A stretch of 64,000 bases of DNA from Flavobacteriales bacterium UBA7468 (GCA_002478565.1 DLPC01000007.1:124001-188000); one strand, 5' to 3'; shown: positions 8,671 to 18,526, counted from the first letter of the stretch. The notes: generated from the letters alone by a model not told the origin. Translations and numbers: made by a program.

Positions 8671-8730
8671 ATAACTTTAATAATGATTATTGTTGTTGAT
8701 TGATTTTGCTGATTTTGATTAAAAGCCCTA

Positions 8731-8738
8731 CAAATTTA
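8731..8738 (-). promoter_or_regulatory. Bacteroidota -7 promoter element for pruA
   Basis: On the minus strand the octamer reads TAAATTTG, a perfect TAnnTTTG match, about 60 bp before ATG 8670. The predicted transcript leader between them is A-rich. Confidence 0.45.
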
Positions 8739-8777
8739 CAAAATCTTTATCTGCTCGGTGTTAGTCATGTTACGCTG

Positions 8778-9083
8778 CTAATTGAACCAGATATCTCGGA
8801 TCAACTCTTCTCCGACGTGTGCATTGCAACGTGCTATGATGATTTGTTTGCCGTGAAAGAGTTCGTCGCGCATGACACTCGAATCGATGGATAAGTACAG
8901 CGTATTGTTGACTATTTTGATTTCTTTGGTGCGTTGTGCAACAGCAGGGCCCATGAGCTCGGGCCAGGCCGCTATGAGGTCATAAGATTTCATTTTTTCC
9001 TCTAAGCCATAGGCCTTCATGATACCTTTGACCAATTGGCCCAAGGGTTTTTCTTCACCCTGTCTTTTAAAATCGTTGTTCAT
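8778..9083 (-). CDS. DUF721 (DciA-like) protein
   Basis: A 101-aa protein with the DUF721 pattern: PLGQLVKGIMKAYGLEEKM, AAWPELMGPAVAQRTKEIKI, TLYLSIDSSVMRDELFHGKQIIIARCN. DUF721 includes DciA, the replicative-helicase loader of bacteria lacking DnaC/DnaI, and the gene typically neighbours recF in Bacteroidota, as here. Its ATG overlaps the recF stop by 4 bp. A helicase-loading role is inferred from family and neighbour, not shown by specific residues; the protein is short, consisting essentially of the DUF721 core. Confidence 0.85.
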   Translation of the reverse strand: MNNDFKRQGEEKPLGQLVKGIMKAYGLEEKMKSYDLIAAWPELMGPAVAQRTKEIKIVNNTLYLSIDSSVMRDELFHGKQIIIARCNAHVGEELIRDIWFN

Positions 9084-10183
9084 AGGGTGCTGGCTTGATT
9101 TTCTTTGATTTCGATGAGTTGCGTTGCACCAGGCAATTTACTAAATAAATCGCGCATGCGCACAGGATCTGTGTCGGTAATGATGACTTGGCCAAAATAA
9201 TCTGCACTGACCAAAGCAATGAGGCGTTCCACGCGTTGGTGATCGAGTTTATCGAAGATGTCATCGAGAAGCAAAATGGGTTTCATGCCTTTATGAGCCT
9301 TGAGCCAATCAAATTGTGCCAAACGCAGGGCAATAACAAAGGACTTTTGCTGACCTTGTGAGCCAAATTTCTTGACAGGATGCCCTTTGATCGTAAAAAG
9401 GAGATCGTCTTTGTGAATGCCAACATTGGTATACTGGGAGAAGGCATCTTTTTTTACTGAAGCAGCCAAAAGCTCTTCGTATGGGCCATCTGCCAACTGA
9501 GAACGGTAACTGAGGTCAACGTCTTCGGATTGCTGCCCAATTTCTTGATAAAAACGCTTGAAGACCGGGATAAATTCTTCTAAAAATTCTTTGCGCTTGG
9601 CGTAAATATAATTGGCGGCCGGAATCAGTTGTGCATCCCAAATCTCAATTGCATCGGGGTCAAATAAGCGATGTTCGTGCATGTTGCGCAACACGGCATG
9701 GCGCTGTTCGAGGACTTTAGCGTAGCGCTGAATTTCCTCTAGGTACTTTTTATCGAGCTGAGACAAAATGCCGTCCATCCATTTGCGGCGTAATTCAGAG
9801 CCGTCAGCAATGAGGTCTCCATCGTAGGGCGAAATAAAAACAACAGGGAGCTTACCGATATGATCGGTGAGTTTGTCGTAGGCCTTTTTGTTCCACTTGA
9901 CTAATTTCTTGACGCCCGCTTTATAGGCGACTTGCACCTCATGTGTTTTTTCAGGAAACTGCCATTGGCCTGAAATTGAGAAAAACGGTTGCTCAAAGCG
10001 CATGTTTTGGCGGTCATTGACGTTCAGATAGCTTTTACACATGCTGAGGTAATAGACTGCATCTAAAATGTTGGTCTTGCCTGCGCCATTTTGCCCCACA
10101 ATTCCGTTGATCCCGGCAGTGAGCTGTAGATCGAGGTCAGTGTAGTTCTTAAAATTGACTAAATGCAGTGCAGACAAATACAT
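9080..10183 (-). CDS. recF: DNA replication and repair protein RecF
   Basis: An ABC-type SMC-like ATPase that helps load RecA at gaps in single-stranded DNA. From ATG 10183 (MYLSALHLVNFKNYTDLDLQ) the protein is 367 aa, the usual size; upstream in-frame codons would add 21 residues unlike RecF. Walker A is GIVGQNGAGKTNIL near residue 30, the ABC signature is in KKFGSQGQQKSFVIAL, and Walker B is ILLLDDIFDKLD. It overlaps the DUF721 gene by 4 bp. It is divergent from the EamA transporter gene, with 33 bp between the starts. Confidence 0.95.
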   Translation of the reverse strand: MYLSALHLVNFKNYTDLDLQLTAGINGIVGQNGAGKTNILDAVYYLSMCKSYLNVNDRQNMRFEQPFFSISGQWQFPEKTHEVQVAYKAGVKKLVKWNKKAYDKLTDHIGKLPVVFISPYDGDLIADGSELRRKWMDGILSQLDKKYLEEIQRYAKVLEQRHAVLRNMHEHRLFDPDAIEIWDAQLIPAANYIYAKRKEFLEEFIPVFKRFYQEIGQQSEDVDLSYRSQLADGPYEELLAASVKKDAFSQYTNVGIHKDDLLFTIKGHPVKKFGSQGQQKSFVIALRLAQFDWLKAHKGMKPILLLDDIFDKLDHQRVERLIALVSADYFGQVIITDTDPVRMRDLFSKLPGATQLIEIKENQASTL

Positions 10184-10204
10184 GAAACAAAGATACGGAA
10201 TAAC

Positions 10205-10212
10205 TACCTTTG
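10205..10212 (+). promoter_or_regulatory. Bacteroidota -7 promoter element for the EamA transporter gene
   Basis: TACCTTTG is a perfect TAnnTTTG match ending 4 bp before ATG 10217, implying a nearly leaderless transcript. Confidence 0.5.
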
Positions 10213-10216
10213 CCTT

Positions 10217-11134
10217 ATGTCGCGTACGCAAATTCTCAATGCTCATTTAGCCCTGCTTTTGGTCAATGTGCTTTATGGAGCCAATCATGTACTTGCAAAA
10301 GGTGTAATGCCGCGCTACCTCGACCCCAACACATTTATTTTACTGCGCGTTTGCGGGGCTAGTGTATTGTTTTGGCTATTACTGAGTTTTCAAAAACGAA
10401 AGCCTATCGAACGTAAAGACTACTGGCGCTTTGGTGCTGCAGGCTTGTTCGGAGTTGCGGTCAATCAACTATTTTTCTTTCATGGCCTCAATTTATCTTC
10501 TGCATTTAATGCCGGGATCATCATGGCGCTCAACCCTATGATGGTCGTAGTGTTATCGGCTATATTAATGAAAGAAAAACTCAAGTTTCAAGGTTACTTT
10601 GGTATTGCCATTGGCGCACTTGGCGCTATTTTATTGACCATCAGCTCTGGGAAATTACCCGGTTCATCTTCCATCGGAGACCTCTATCTATTGATCAATG
10701 CGTTCAGTTATGCACTTTATTTGGTCTTATCCAAACCCTTGTTGCAAAAGTACTCACCTATCCAAGTGATCACCTATGTATTCAGTATCGGACTTATTTT
10801 ATTGTTGCTCTTCCCTCCTACTTGGGCACAACTCAGCGCCACGCAATTTAATTTGATCCCTATCGAAGCTTGGTATAAAATCACATATGTCATTGTGGGG
10901 GTGACCTTCCTGACTTATCTGCTGACCATCTTTGGACTCAAATATGTGAGCGCAACGATTTCGAGCGCATATATTTACACGCAACCTGTCATGGTTGCAT
11001 TGTTCACTTTCTTATTTGCCTACATTGGTTGGGCCGATGATTTTTCCAATACAATTACTGGTGAACGCATCTTGTATATGTTGCTTATTTTTACGGGTGT
11101 ATACCTTGTTTCTTTACGTAAACCACGACCATGA
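10217..11134 (+). CDS. EamA/DMT-family inner-membrane transporter
   Basis: A 305-aa protein from ATG 10217 (MSRTQILNAHLALLLVNVLYG) with ten hydrophobic segments in two EamA repeats. Segments such as NHVLAKGVMPRYLDP, MALNPMMVVVLSAILMKEKL and AYIYTQPVMVALFTFLFAYI are characteristic of drug/metabolite exporters. Substrate unknown. An in-frame upstream start at 10163 would overlap recF and lacks membrane character, so I reject it. Its stop overlaps the start of the S9 peptidase gene by 4 bp, suggesting coupling and perhaps a link between peptide or amino-acid release and export, which is speculative. Confidence 0.87.
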   Translation: MSRTQILNAHLALLLVNVLYGANHVLAKGVMPRYLDPNTFILLRVCGASVLFWLLLSFQKRKPIERKDYWRFGAAGLFGVAVNQLFFFHGLNLSSAFNAGIIMALNPMMVVVLSAILMKEKLKFQGYFGIAIGALGAILLTISSGKLPGSSSIGDLYLLINAFSYALYLVLSKPLLQKYSPIQVITYVFSIGLILLLLFPPTWAQLSATQFNLIPIEAWYKITYVIVGVTFLTYLLTIFGLKYVSATISSAYIYTQPVMVALFTFLFAYIGWADDFSNTITGERILYMLLIFTGVYLVSLRKPRP

Positions 11135-13926
11135 AAAACCTTGCTTTACTGATCCTTGTTTTTACAAACTTCTCGTTACTATTTGCCCAGCTCCCGGCCT
11201 TAGACCACAAAGCTTATGACCTCTGGAAGCGCGTTGAAAAAGAACAACTTTCACAACAAGGAAAAATCACTACCTATGAGCAGACTGTCTTGCGAGGAAA
11301 TACGGAACTGCACATTTACTTCAAAGAAAGGCAACAACACGATTCTATCATTCGAGCAAAAGATGCCCTCATTGCACCTGATGAAAGCTATGTCGCCTAT
11401 AAAGTTGTACCCGATTACGACACATTAAGAAAGTTGGAACTCAATAAAGTCGACAAAAAGAAATGGCCCAAAGACTCACTAGTTATTCGCTATTTAGCTA
11501 CTGATACCTTACTTTCTTTCGCGAAAGTGAAAATGATCCAGCAAGCCGCAGAGGCCCCAGTGTTAGGTTTCCTTCAAGAAGTAACTCCAACAAAAACCAG
11601 CAAAACGGAAGCAAAAAAGTATGAGAAGCTGTGTTTTTGGAAAAAACCAATTATTGCGCCTGTCAATCCCTTTAAAACTGACGGGCAACGGCTCATGCTT
11701 AACAGCAGCGGTCAAAAAAATATCCCTTTCATCGATAGCATTACTCAGTTTTCGCTGAGCCCTGATGGTAAATATGTTGCTGCAATCAAACACCATAAAG
11801 TAAAGCTCGATTCTGTTCAGGTTTTAATATTCAATACCAAAGACCTTCAGGTCATTCAGGCATCAGAGTTTATGCCCCAAGCCGAGCAACTTACTTGGAA
11901 CAAGCAGTCGAACCAACTGGTTTATTTGTTTAGCACAGATACCACAAAGGTTAAAAATTTCAAACTTTTACATTTTAATCTCGACACTCAAGTATCAACC
12001 CTTTTTGGCGATTCACTGGATTTCGAAAAGACGCTGAAAGGGGAATTTCAACAAGTGGCAAACGGCAGAACGCCATTATTCAGTAGCAATGGTAACTATT
12101 TATTCTTTGGTGTAGCTGCGCGTCAAATTGAACAAAAAGACACGCTGACAGAAAGTGAAAAAGTAAACCTTGATATTTGGCATTATCAAGACACACGCCT
12201 TCAGGCCCAACAACTTTTGCGCAGAAACCAGGACCTGAAAAAAAGCACCCTTTATGTCTATCATCTAGATTCGAAACGCCTTCAAAAAATTGGTGCCGAT
12301 AGTTTAGAATTACGCGTAGATAAAAATACAAATGGCACTTTTATTTTAGCAAGCAACCCGAATCCGTACCTCATCGAAGCACAATGGAAAGCACCCAATA
12401 AAGCCGACTACTACCGCATCAACTTAGAAACAGGCCAAGCAATTTTAATTGGAAAAGGGCTAGCATATACCGGAGACCTTTCTGCCGACGGAAGCTTTTT
12501 TAGCTATTATCTTTCTAAAGAACAAAAATGGATACTCCTCGATATTGACAAGCAAAAGCAAAGCTGTATGAATTGTAGTCGCAAAGACATTCGCTGGGAG
12601 GAAGACCTCAACGGGCAACCAATGGAAGCTAGACCAGTTGGTTTCATTGGCTATGCAAAAGATGCAAAAACGGTATACTTTCAATCAGAATTTGATATTT
12701 GGGGATTTGAGACAGCAAGCGGCATCTTGAAAAGTATTTCCAACGAGCAGGTCACGAAAGAAAAAATTGAATTGCGCTTTACACCATATCAAACAGACTC
12801 TGCTTGGACCAATTTAGCAGACGGCTATTTCATTGGTTTGAGAAAATCGAATAAAAATGAACAGCTTTATTTCTATACCGATCAAAACGGGTTGCAATTA
12901 CAATTGGAAGTAGCGCAGCGTATTTCGGGCCTTCAAAAGGCTGAAAAGGCCAACAACTTTTTACTCAGAAAAATGGATGTACAAACCTACCCCGATCTAT
13001 GGTTAAGCGAGGCTAATTTGAGTGTGGGGCGTCAAATTTCGGTAGCGAATCCGCAACAAAAAAACTACAATTGGGCGAGTGTTGAATTGGTATCTTGGAA
13101 AGCTTACGATGGGCAACAGTTACAAGGATTGTTGTATAAACCCACCAACTATGACGCTACTCAAAAATATCCACTTTTATTCTATTACTACGAACTCAAT
13201 TCGGACAACCTACACAATTACCAGGCCCCTAAACCTTCAGCGAGCATTATTAACCCGACAGAATATGCCAGCGGCGGTTATTTGGTTTTTGTACCAGACA
13301 TCAGGTATGAACCCGGCAAACCTGCCAAAGGGGCGTATAATGCGATCATGAGTGCCACCGATCATTTACTGAAAAATTACCCAATTGATCCGAAAAGAAT
13401 GGGCTTACAAGGTCAAAGCTGGGGTGGTTACCAAACTGCTATGCTCATCACCATGACGGATCGTTTTGCTGCTGCGATGGCTGGTGCTCCCGTTAGCAAT
13501 ATGTTTTCTGCCTATGGCGGTATGCGTTGGGGCAGTGGCCTGAATCGACAGTTTCAATATGAATCGACACAGAGCCGCATTGGTGCCACTATTTGGGAAA
13601 AACCCGAATTGTATTTCGAAAATTCACCGCTTTTCCATTTACCAAAAGTACAAACTCCACTACTCATCATGGCCAATGACCAAGACGGGGCAGTTCCTTG
13701 GTACCAAGGACTAGAATTGTATAATGGATTGCGCCGTTTAGGCAAGCCCTGCTGGATGCTCAACTACAATAACGACGACCATAACCTGACCAAATTGGCT
13801 AATAAATATGATTTATCTATTAGAATGCGCCAATTCTTCGACCACTACCTCATGAATCAGGCAGCGCCAAGTTGGATGACCAACGGAATTCCGGCTGTCG
13901 ATAAAGGAAAAGTAACGGGGTATTAA
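11131..13926 (+). CDS. Secreted prolyl-oligopeptidase-family (S9) serine peptidase
   Basis: A 931-aa exported peptidase with a signal peptide (MKNLALLILVFTNFSLLFAQ), a long beta-propeller-like region and a C-terminal alpha/beta hydrolase domain from about residue 650. The nucleophile elbow GQSWGGYQ places Ser near residue 762; Asp is in ANDQDGAVPWYQG near 851 and His in NDDHNLTKLAN near 883, so the triad looks complete. These large S9 enzymes of Bacteroidota are periplasmic or surface dipeptidyl or oligopeptidases. The gene overlaps the EamA transporter gene by 4 bp and converges on bshB1. Confidence 0.9.
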   Translation: MKNLALLILVFTNFSLLFAQLPALDHKAYDLWKRVEKEQLSQQGKITTYEQTVLRGNTELHIYFKERQQHDSIIRAKDALIAPDESYVAYKVVPDYDTLRKLELNKVDKKKWPKDSLVIRYLATDTLLSFAKVKMIQQAAEAPVLGFLQEVTPTKTSKTEAKKYEKLCFWKKPIIAPVNPFKTDGQRLMLNSSGQKNIPFIDSITQFSLSPDGKYVAAIKHHKVKLDSVQVLIFNTKDLQVIQASEFMPQAEQLTWNKQSNQLVYLFSTDTTKVKNFKLLHFNLDTQVSTLFGDSLDFEKTLKGEFQQVANGRTPLFSSNGNYLFFGVAARQIEQKDTLTESEKVNLDIWHYQDTRLQAQQLLRRNQDLKKSTLYVYHLDSKRLQKIGADSLELRVDKNTNGTFILASNPNPYLIEAQWKAPNKADYYRINLETGQAILIGKGLAYTGDLSADGSFFSYYLSKEQKWILLDIDKQKQSCMNCSRKDIRWEEDLNGQPMEARPVGFIGYAKDAKTVYFQSEFDIWGFETASGILKSISNEQVTKEKIELRFTPYQTDSAWTNLADGYFIGLRKSNKNEQLYFYTDQNGLQLQLEVAQRISGLQKAEKANNFLLRKMDVQTYPDLWLSEANLSVGRQISVANPQQKNYNWASVELVSWKAYDGQQLQGLLYKPTNYDATQKYPLLFYYYELNSDNLHNYQAPKPSASIINPTEYASGGYLVFVPDIRYEPGKPAKGAYNAIMSATDHLLKNYPIDPKRMGLQGQSWGGYQTAMLITMTDRFAAAMAGAPVSNMFSAYGGMRWGSGLNRQFQYESTQSRIGATIWEKPELYFENSPLFHLPKVQTPLLIMANDQDGAVPWYQGLELYNGLRRLGKPCWMLNYNNDDHNLTKLANKYDLSIRMRQFFDHYLMNQAAPSWMTNGIPAVDKGKVTGY

Positions 13927-13956
13927 AAGGTAGGCGCCTCAAAAACGGTGAAAGAC

Positions 13957-14673
13957 CTAGCGCAAGCTAAATAAATCTTGAACAGCAAAGCGGCGGTTAA
14001 TCACAAAGCCTTCTGCGAAGTCTAGGCCTGCAGGACGCCCCATTTCTTGCATTCGTCCTTTGAGAAAATCAAAAAATAACTCACCGGAAATAGGTGTGTT
14101 GGGCTCATTAGACTTCGGATCAAAAAACTGTGTTTTGTAGGCCTTCACACACTGTAATTTTTGCTCAATGTAAGGCGAAACATCAAAAACAACGGAAGGT
14201 TCAAGTTGAAAATCTTGGATGTAATGCAAGACCAAACGGGGCCTATGGGGCTCTTGGGCCTCAGCGTTGTGCGAGGTATGAATTTTGCGTAAACCCGCCA
14301 GAAAACAGGCTTCAGCGACTAACTTACCCGCTCTACCATGATCTGGATGACGGTCTGATAACGCGTTGGCAAAAACTATTTCGGGCTGATACAAACGAAT
14401 TTGTTCGATTATTTTGAGCAAATTGACTTGATTGTGCTCGAAAAAACCATCGGGCATACGCAGGTTCGTACGTATACTTAAATCTAAGATTTGAGCTGCT
14501 GCTGCTGCTTCTTCGTATCGTGATTCAACGGAACCACGGGTGCCCAGTTCTCCTTCAGTAAGGTCTATCACACCAATTTTTTTTCCTTGCGCTGCATAGT
14601 GCAATAAGGTGCCCGCCGCAGAGAGTTCTACGTCATCGGGGTGGGCACCAAAAGCAAGGATATCGAGTTTCAT
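13957..14673 (-). CDS. bshB1: Bacillithiol biosynthesis deacetylase BshB1 (PIG-L/LmbE family)
   Basis: Deacetylates GlcNAc-malate to GlcN-malate in synthesis of the low-molecular-weight thiol bacillithiol. The 238-aa protein carries the zinc-binding AFGAHPDDVE motif at residues 8-17, LTEGELGTRG, and DRHPDHGRAGKL, the second metal-ligand motif, plus the C-terminal SGELFFDFLKGR. This set matches BshB1 rather than other PIG-L deacetylases. Its ATG at 14673 directly abuts the gcvP stop codon, so the two genes are very probably co-transcribed. Confidence 0.9.
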   Translation of the reverse strand: MKLDILAFGAHPDDVELSAAGTLLHYAAQGKKIGVIDLTEGELGTRGSVESRYEEAAAAAQILDLSIRTNLRMPDGFFEHNQVNLLKIIEQIRLYQPEIVFANALSDRHPDHGRAGKLVAEACFLAGLRKIHTSHNAEAQEPHRPRLVLHYIQDFQLEPSVVFDVSPYIEQKLQCVKAYKTQFFDPKSNEPNTPISGELFFDFLKGRMQEMGRPAGLDFAEGFVINRRFAVQDLFSLR

Positions 14674-17511
14674 TTAGTCTTGAAGGTGGGCATAGCTTTC
14701 AACGCTTGGGCAGCTGCAAACCAAGTTGCGGTCACCGAAGGCGTTGTCAACACGACGTACAGGAGCCCAGTATTTGGCCTCAAGTAAGTATGGCAACGGG
14801 TAAGCTGCTTCTTGCGGCGCATAAGGGTAAGTCCAGTTACGGTTGATGATGCAATCTGCGGTATGCGGTGCATTTTTAAGCAAGTTATTGGCTTTGTCCG
14901 CATGTCCATTTTCAATCTCGCGGATTTCTTCACGGATTTTGATCATGGCATCGCAGAATCTATCGAGTTCTTCTTTGTCTTCGGACTCTGTAGGCTCGAT
15001 CATGAGGGTGCCGGCAACTGGGAAAGAAACCGTTGGTGCATGGAAACCAAAATCAATGAGACGCTTGGCCATATCGGCTACTTCAACATCTGCATTTTTC
15101 TTGAAGTCACGGCAATCGAGGATCATTTCATGCGCAACTGTTCCGTTGGCACCAGTATAAAGTGTAGCGTAATGACCTTTCAAACGCGCAGCGATGTAGT
15201 TGGCGTTCAGGATAGCCATTTCGGTTGAACGACGCAAGCCCTCTGCACCCAGCATTTTGATATAGGCATAAGAAATAGTCAAGATGAGTGCTGAACCATA
15301 AGGTGCCGCTGAAATAGCATGAATGGGTTGTTCACCACCAGTTTTAATCATCGGATTGCTTGGTAAAAACGGCGCTAAATGCGCTGCTACACCGATTGGT
15401 CCCATACCTGGGCCACCACCACCATGAGGAATGGCAAATGTTTTGTGTAGGTTCAAGTGACAAACGTCTGCACCGATATTACCTGGATTGGTAAGGCCTA
15501 CTTGTGCATTCATATTGGCGCCATCCATATAGACCTGACCACCGTTGTCATGAATGATGCTTGTGATTTCACGGATACCCTCTTCATAAACACCGTGTGT
15601 AGAAGGGTAAGTAACCATGATGCCTGCAAGCACATCTTTTAGCTCAGTAGCTACTTGGCGTAGCTCTTCAATATCGATATTTCCATTTTCGTCACAACCT
15701 GTAACCACTACTTCAAAACCAGCCATTACTGCTGATGCAGGATTGGTACCATGAGCAGAAGAAGGAATGATCATTTTTTTGCGTTGGAAATCACCGCGAG
15801 ATTCGTGGTATGCCTTGATGACCATAAGACCAGCATATTCGCCTTGCGCACCTGAGTTTGGTTGTAAAGAAACTGCTGCAAAACCAGTGCATTCGCAAAG
15901 ATCTTGGGCCAACTGAGCAAACATTTCATGGTAACCCTTTGCTTGTTCAATTGGCGCAAAAGGGTGCATGTTAGCAAATTGTGGATTGGTGACTGCCATC
16001 ATTTCAGAGGCAGCATTGAGCTTCATGGTACATGAACCTAGCGGAATCATGGAGTGTACCAAAGAAAGATCTTTGTTTTCGAGCTTTTTCATGTAACGCA
16101 TCATGCGTGATTCCGAATGATACGAATTGAATACCGGATGTGATAATACGGGCTCAGTACGTAGCAACGCAGCTGGAATAGCTGTGCTTGCACTTTGGGC
16201 GCTGGCACCAAAAACTGCTAATACAGCAGCGAGATCTTCACTAGTGTGTGGTTCGCCAAAAGATATGGTTAATGCTGAATCAGAAACATAATTGAAATTC
16301 AGACCAGCTGCTTCTGCTTTGGTTCTGATTGAAGCACAAGCCACACCTGTTACGTGAATGGTATCGAAAAATGCACTAGACGCAACCTCAACACCAGCTG
16401 CCTTTAAGCCAGCTACTGCCTGGCATGCTAAGTTGTGCACATGATTTGCAATGGCACGCACGCCATCTGGGCCATGATATACTGCGTACATAGAAGCCAT
16501 GACGGCAAGTAATGCTTGGGCAGTACAGATATTTGAAGTAGCCTTGTCGCGCTTGATATGTTGTTCGCGGGTTTGAAGCGCCATGCGCAAAGCTTGGTTG
16601 TCATCGGCATCTTTGGACACGCCAATGATACGCCCAGGCAAATTGCGTTTGTAATCTTCTTTGGTTGCAAAGAAAGCTGCATGAGGGCCACCGTAACCCA
16701 TTGGGACACCGAAACGTTGGGCTGAACCTAAAACGACATCGGCACCCATGCTTCCTGGTGACTTCAATAAAACTAGGGATAAAATATCAGCACCTACTGC
16801 TACTTGTATTCCTGCTGCTTTCCAGCTAGCTATGGCATTGGACCAATCAGTGATGGCTCCATGAGCGTTCGGGTACTGAATAAAGACACCGAAAAATGCG
16901 GCATCTGCCTCAAAAGAACTGGCGTCGCCAATGACCAATTCGATACCGAGGTTAATGGCACGGCCAGTCATGACGTCGATACTTTGCGGCAAAGCATTGG
17001 CATCGATAAAGAATTTATTGCGACCTGCTTGAATATCGGCACGGCTGCGAGAATTATAGAACATGATCATGGCCTCTGCTGCTGCAGTTGCTTCATCAAG
17101 GAGTGAAGCGTTGGCGATGTCCATGCCTGTTAGTTCAATAACCATCGTTTGGAAATTGAGCAAAGCTTCGAGGCGACCTTGTGCAATTTCAGCTTGGTAA
17201 GGCGTGTAGGCTGTATACCATCCTGGATTTTCAAGGACGTTGCGCAAAATTGGAGAAGGCACAATTGTTTCATGGTACCCTAAACCAATAAAAGACTTAT
17301 TCACTTTGTTCTTGGCACCAAGCTCAGTGATGTGCTTCAAGTACTCTTGCTCAGAAAGCGCTGGCGCAATATTGAGCTCGCGATTCAAGCGGATTTGAGC
17401 CGGTATAGTGCGGTCGATGAGTGTCGCGATGTTGTCTACACCTATGGCTTTTAACATCTCTTGTTGTTCTTGAGCTCCTGGGCCAATGTGGCGTCTTTCA
17501 AAAGGTATCAT
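14674..17511 (-). CDS. gcvP: Glycine dehydrogenase (decarboxylating), P-protein
   Basis: The PLP-dependent P-protein of the glycine cleavage system; it decarboxylates glycine and passes the aminomethyl group to lipoyl-GcvT/H. At 945 aa it is the fused single-chain form. Visible features: N-terminal ERRHIGPGAQEQQEML, FIGLGYHETIVPSPILRNVLENPGWYTAYTPYQ, and the PLP-lysine segment LHKTFAIPHGGGGPG near residue 690, with SCTMKLNAASEM and PTEPESEDKEELDRF-like terminal signature (here EPTESEDKEELDRFCD). No gcvT or gcvH nearby, and only 27 bp separate it from the next gene, leaving no room for a glycine riboswitch. Confidence 0.96.
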   Translation of the reverse strand: MIPFERRHIGPGAQEQQEMLKAIGVDNIATLIDRTIPAQIRLNRELNIAPALSEQEYLKHITELGAKNKVNKSFIGLGYHETIVPSPILRNVLENPGWYTAYTPYQAEIAQGRLEALLNFQTMVIELTGMDIANASLLDEATAAAEAMIMFYNSRSRADIQAGRNKFFIDANALPQSIDVMTGRAINLGIELVIGDASSFEADAAFFGVFIQYPNAHGAITDWSNAIASWKAAGIQVAVGADILSLVLLKSPGSMGADVVLGSAQRFGVPMGYGGPHAAFFATKEDYKRNLPGRIIGVSKDADDNQALRMALQTREQHIKRDKATSNICTAQALLAVMASMYAVYHGPDGVRAIANHVHNLACQAVAGLKAAGVEVASSAFFDTIHVTGVACASIRTKAEAAGLNFNYVSDSALTISFGEPHTSEDLAAVLAVFGASAQSASTAIPAALLRTEPVLSHPVFNSYHSESRMMRYMKKLENKDLSLVHSMIPLGSCTMKLNAASEMMAVTNPQFANMHPFAPIEQAKGYHEMFAQLAQDLCECTGFAAVSLQPNSGAQGEYAGLMVIKAYHESRGDFQRKKMIIPSSAHGTNPASAVMAGFEVVVTGCDENGNIDIEELRQVATELKDVLAGIMVTYPSTHGVYEEGIREITSIIHDNGGQVYMDGANMNAQVGLTNPGNIGADVCHLNLHKTFAIPHGGGGPGMGPIGVAAHLAPFLPSNPMIKTGGEQPIHAISAAPYGSALILTISYAYIKMLGAEGLRRSTEMAILNANYIAARLKGHYATLYTGANGTVAHEMILDCRDFKKNADVEVADMAKRLIDFGFHAPTVSFPVAGTLMIEPTESEDKEELDRFCDAMIKIREEIREIENGHADKANNLLKNAPHTADCIINRNWTYPYAPQEAAYPLPYLLEAKYWAPVRRVDNAFGDRNLVCSCPSVESYAHLQD

Positions 17512-17538
17512 AAAATGTGTCGATTTTGGTGTACAAAG

Positions 17539-18522
17539 TTAATGTTTCTCTATATAACTACGCACCCTAATTTGGGCATTAACGCGAATATCTTTCCAAA
17601 ATAAATTGATGTCGCCGATATGGTAATTGCGCATGGTGAAGCTGAGCCAAAAGAACTTGCCTTTTGGTCGGTCGATCCAAATGGCGCCATCAATTAAATG
17701 GGCTTCAAAAAGTTGTGAATAAACTTTCCCATCAAAATACAAAAAGCCTTTGTGCTGCTCCTTTGAGGAGTTTGGTGCAAGTGTCCAAGTAATTGGATTG
17801 ACAACTGCTCTACCCTTGTACCATTTGTTATAAGCTTTTTGATCGATGTGTTTTTTAAAAGTATTCCAAGCAACATAACCTCCCGTTTGTTCGGGAGAGG
17901 TGAGTAAAGGAATATTTTGAAGTTCGGACGGCAAGATGCCGATGCCTGGTAAATAAGCTGCTATCAACTGATTTTGGAGTGGTTTACCGTCAAAAAATTC
18001 CTGTAAAAGCAAGCCACAATGGGTGCTTCCCTGACTATGGCCAGCTAGGATGATTGGTCTTCCGTTGTTGTAATGCTCCATGTAATAAAGAAACGCAGCT
18101 CGTACATCGGCATAGGCAAGTTCCAATGCTTCTTTGCCTTTCGGATCAGCGACATAATACGAACGCAAATGTGCCGAACGGTAAAACGGTGCATAAAAAC
18201 GACCCGCTTCAGCAAAAGCACTTCCTTGGAATGGTAAAGCTGTTTCCAAGACCTTTTTTTGCTGAGCTACATCCTCTAAAGGAACATTCCAGCGACGGTC
18301 AGTTTTAGCGGTATTTAAAGTCGGATAGACATAGAAAACATCTGCGTACTGATACAAGGATGTGTCTGAAATTCTGGCCTTCAAGGCGACAGGAATTTGA
18401 TCTGGAAGTGCAGCCCATGTACTCTTTAAAGAATAATCTGGTACACTTTGTGCTAAGTGCGTTGTTGAAAGAATTGGCAGGTACACAAACAGTAAAGTTA
18501 GAATTCGCATTATTTTTGTCAT
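17539..18522 (-). CDS. DUF3089 alpha/beta-hydrolase-like secreted protein
   Basis: A 327-aa exported protein (signal MRILTLLFVYLPILSTTHLAQ; ATG 18522 or ATG 18510). It matches DUF3089: DVFYVYPTLNTAKTDRRWNVPL, FAEAGRFYAPFYRSAHLRSYY, and the nucleophile elbow ILAGHSQGSTHCGLLLQEFF with a serine in GHSQG. A lipase or esterase-like function is likely from the fold; the substrate is unknown. It is divergent from the DUF3078 gene with only 4 bp between start codons, so each gene's promoter must lie inside the other's coding sequence start. Confidence 0.85.
   Translation of the reverse strand: MTKIMRILTLLFVYLPILSTTHLAQSVPDYSLKSTWAALPDQIPVALKARISDTSLYQYADVFYVYPTLNTAKTDRRWNVPLEDVAQQKKVLETALPFQGSAFAEAGRFYAPFYRSAHLRSYYVADPKGKEALELAYADVRAAFLYYMEHYNNGRPIILAGHSQGSTHCGLLLQEFFDGKPLQNQLIAAYLPGIGILPSELQNIPLLTSPEQTGGYVAWNTFKKHIDQKAYNKWYKGRAVVNPITWTLAPNSSKEQHKGFLYFDGKVYSQLFEAHLIDGAIWIDRPKGKFFWLSFTMRNYHIGDINLFWKDIRVNAQIRVRSYIEKH
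18511..18518 (+). promoter_or_regulatory. Bacteroidota -7 promoter element for the DUF3078 gene
   Basis: TATTTTTG, a perfect TAnnTTTG match, ends 8 bp before ATG 18527 and lies within the first codons of the divergent DUF3089 gene. Confidence 0.4.
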
Positions 18523-18526
18523 CGAA

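Noticed and set aside
10163..10216. Upstream start for the EamA permease
   Set aside because: The added residues are hydrophilic, overlap recF and precede the perfect promoter octamer at 10205-10212.
17512..17538. Glycine riboswitch upstream of gcvP
   Set aside because: Only 27 bp separate gcvP from the next gene, far too short for the aptamer.
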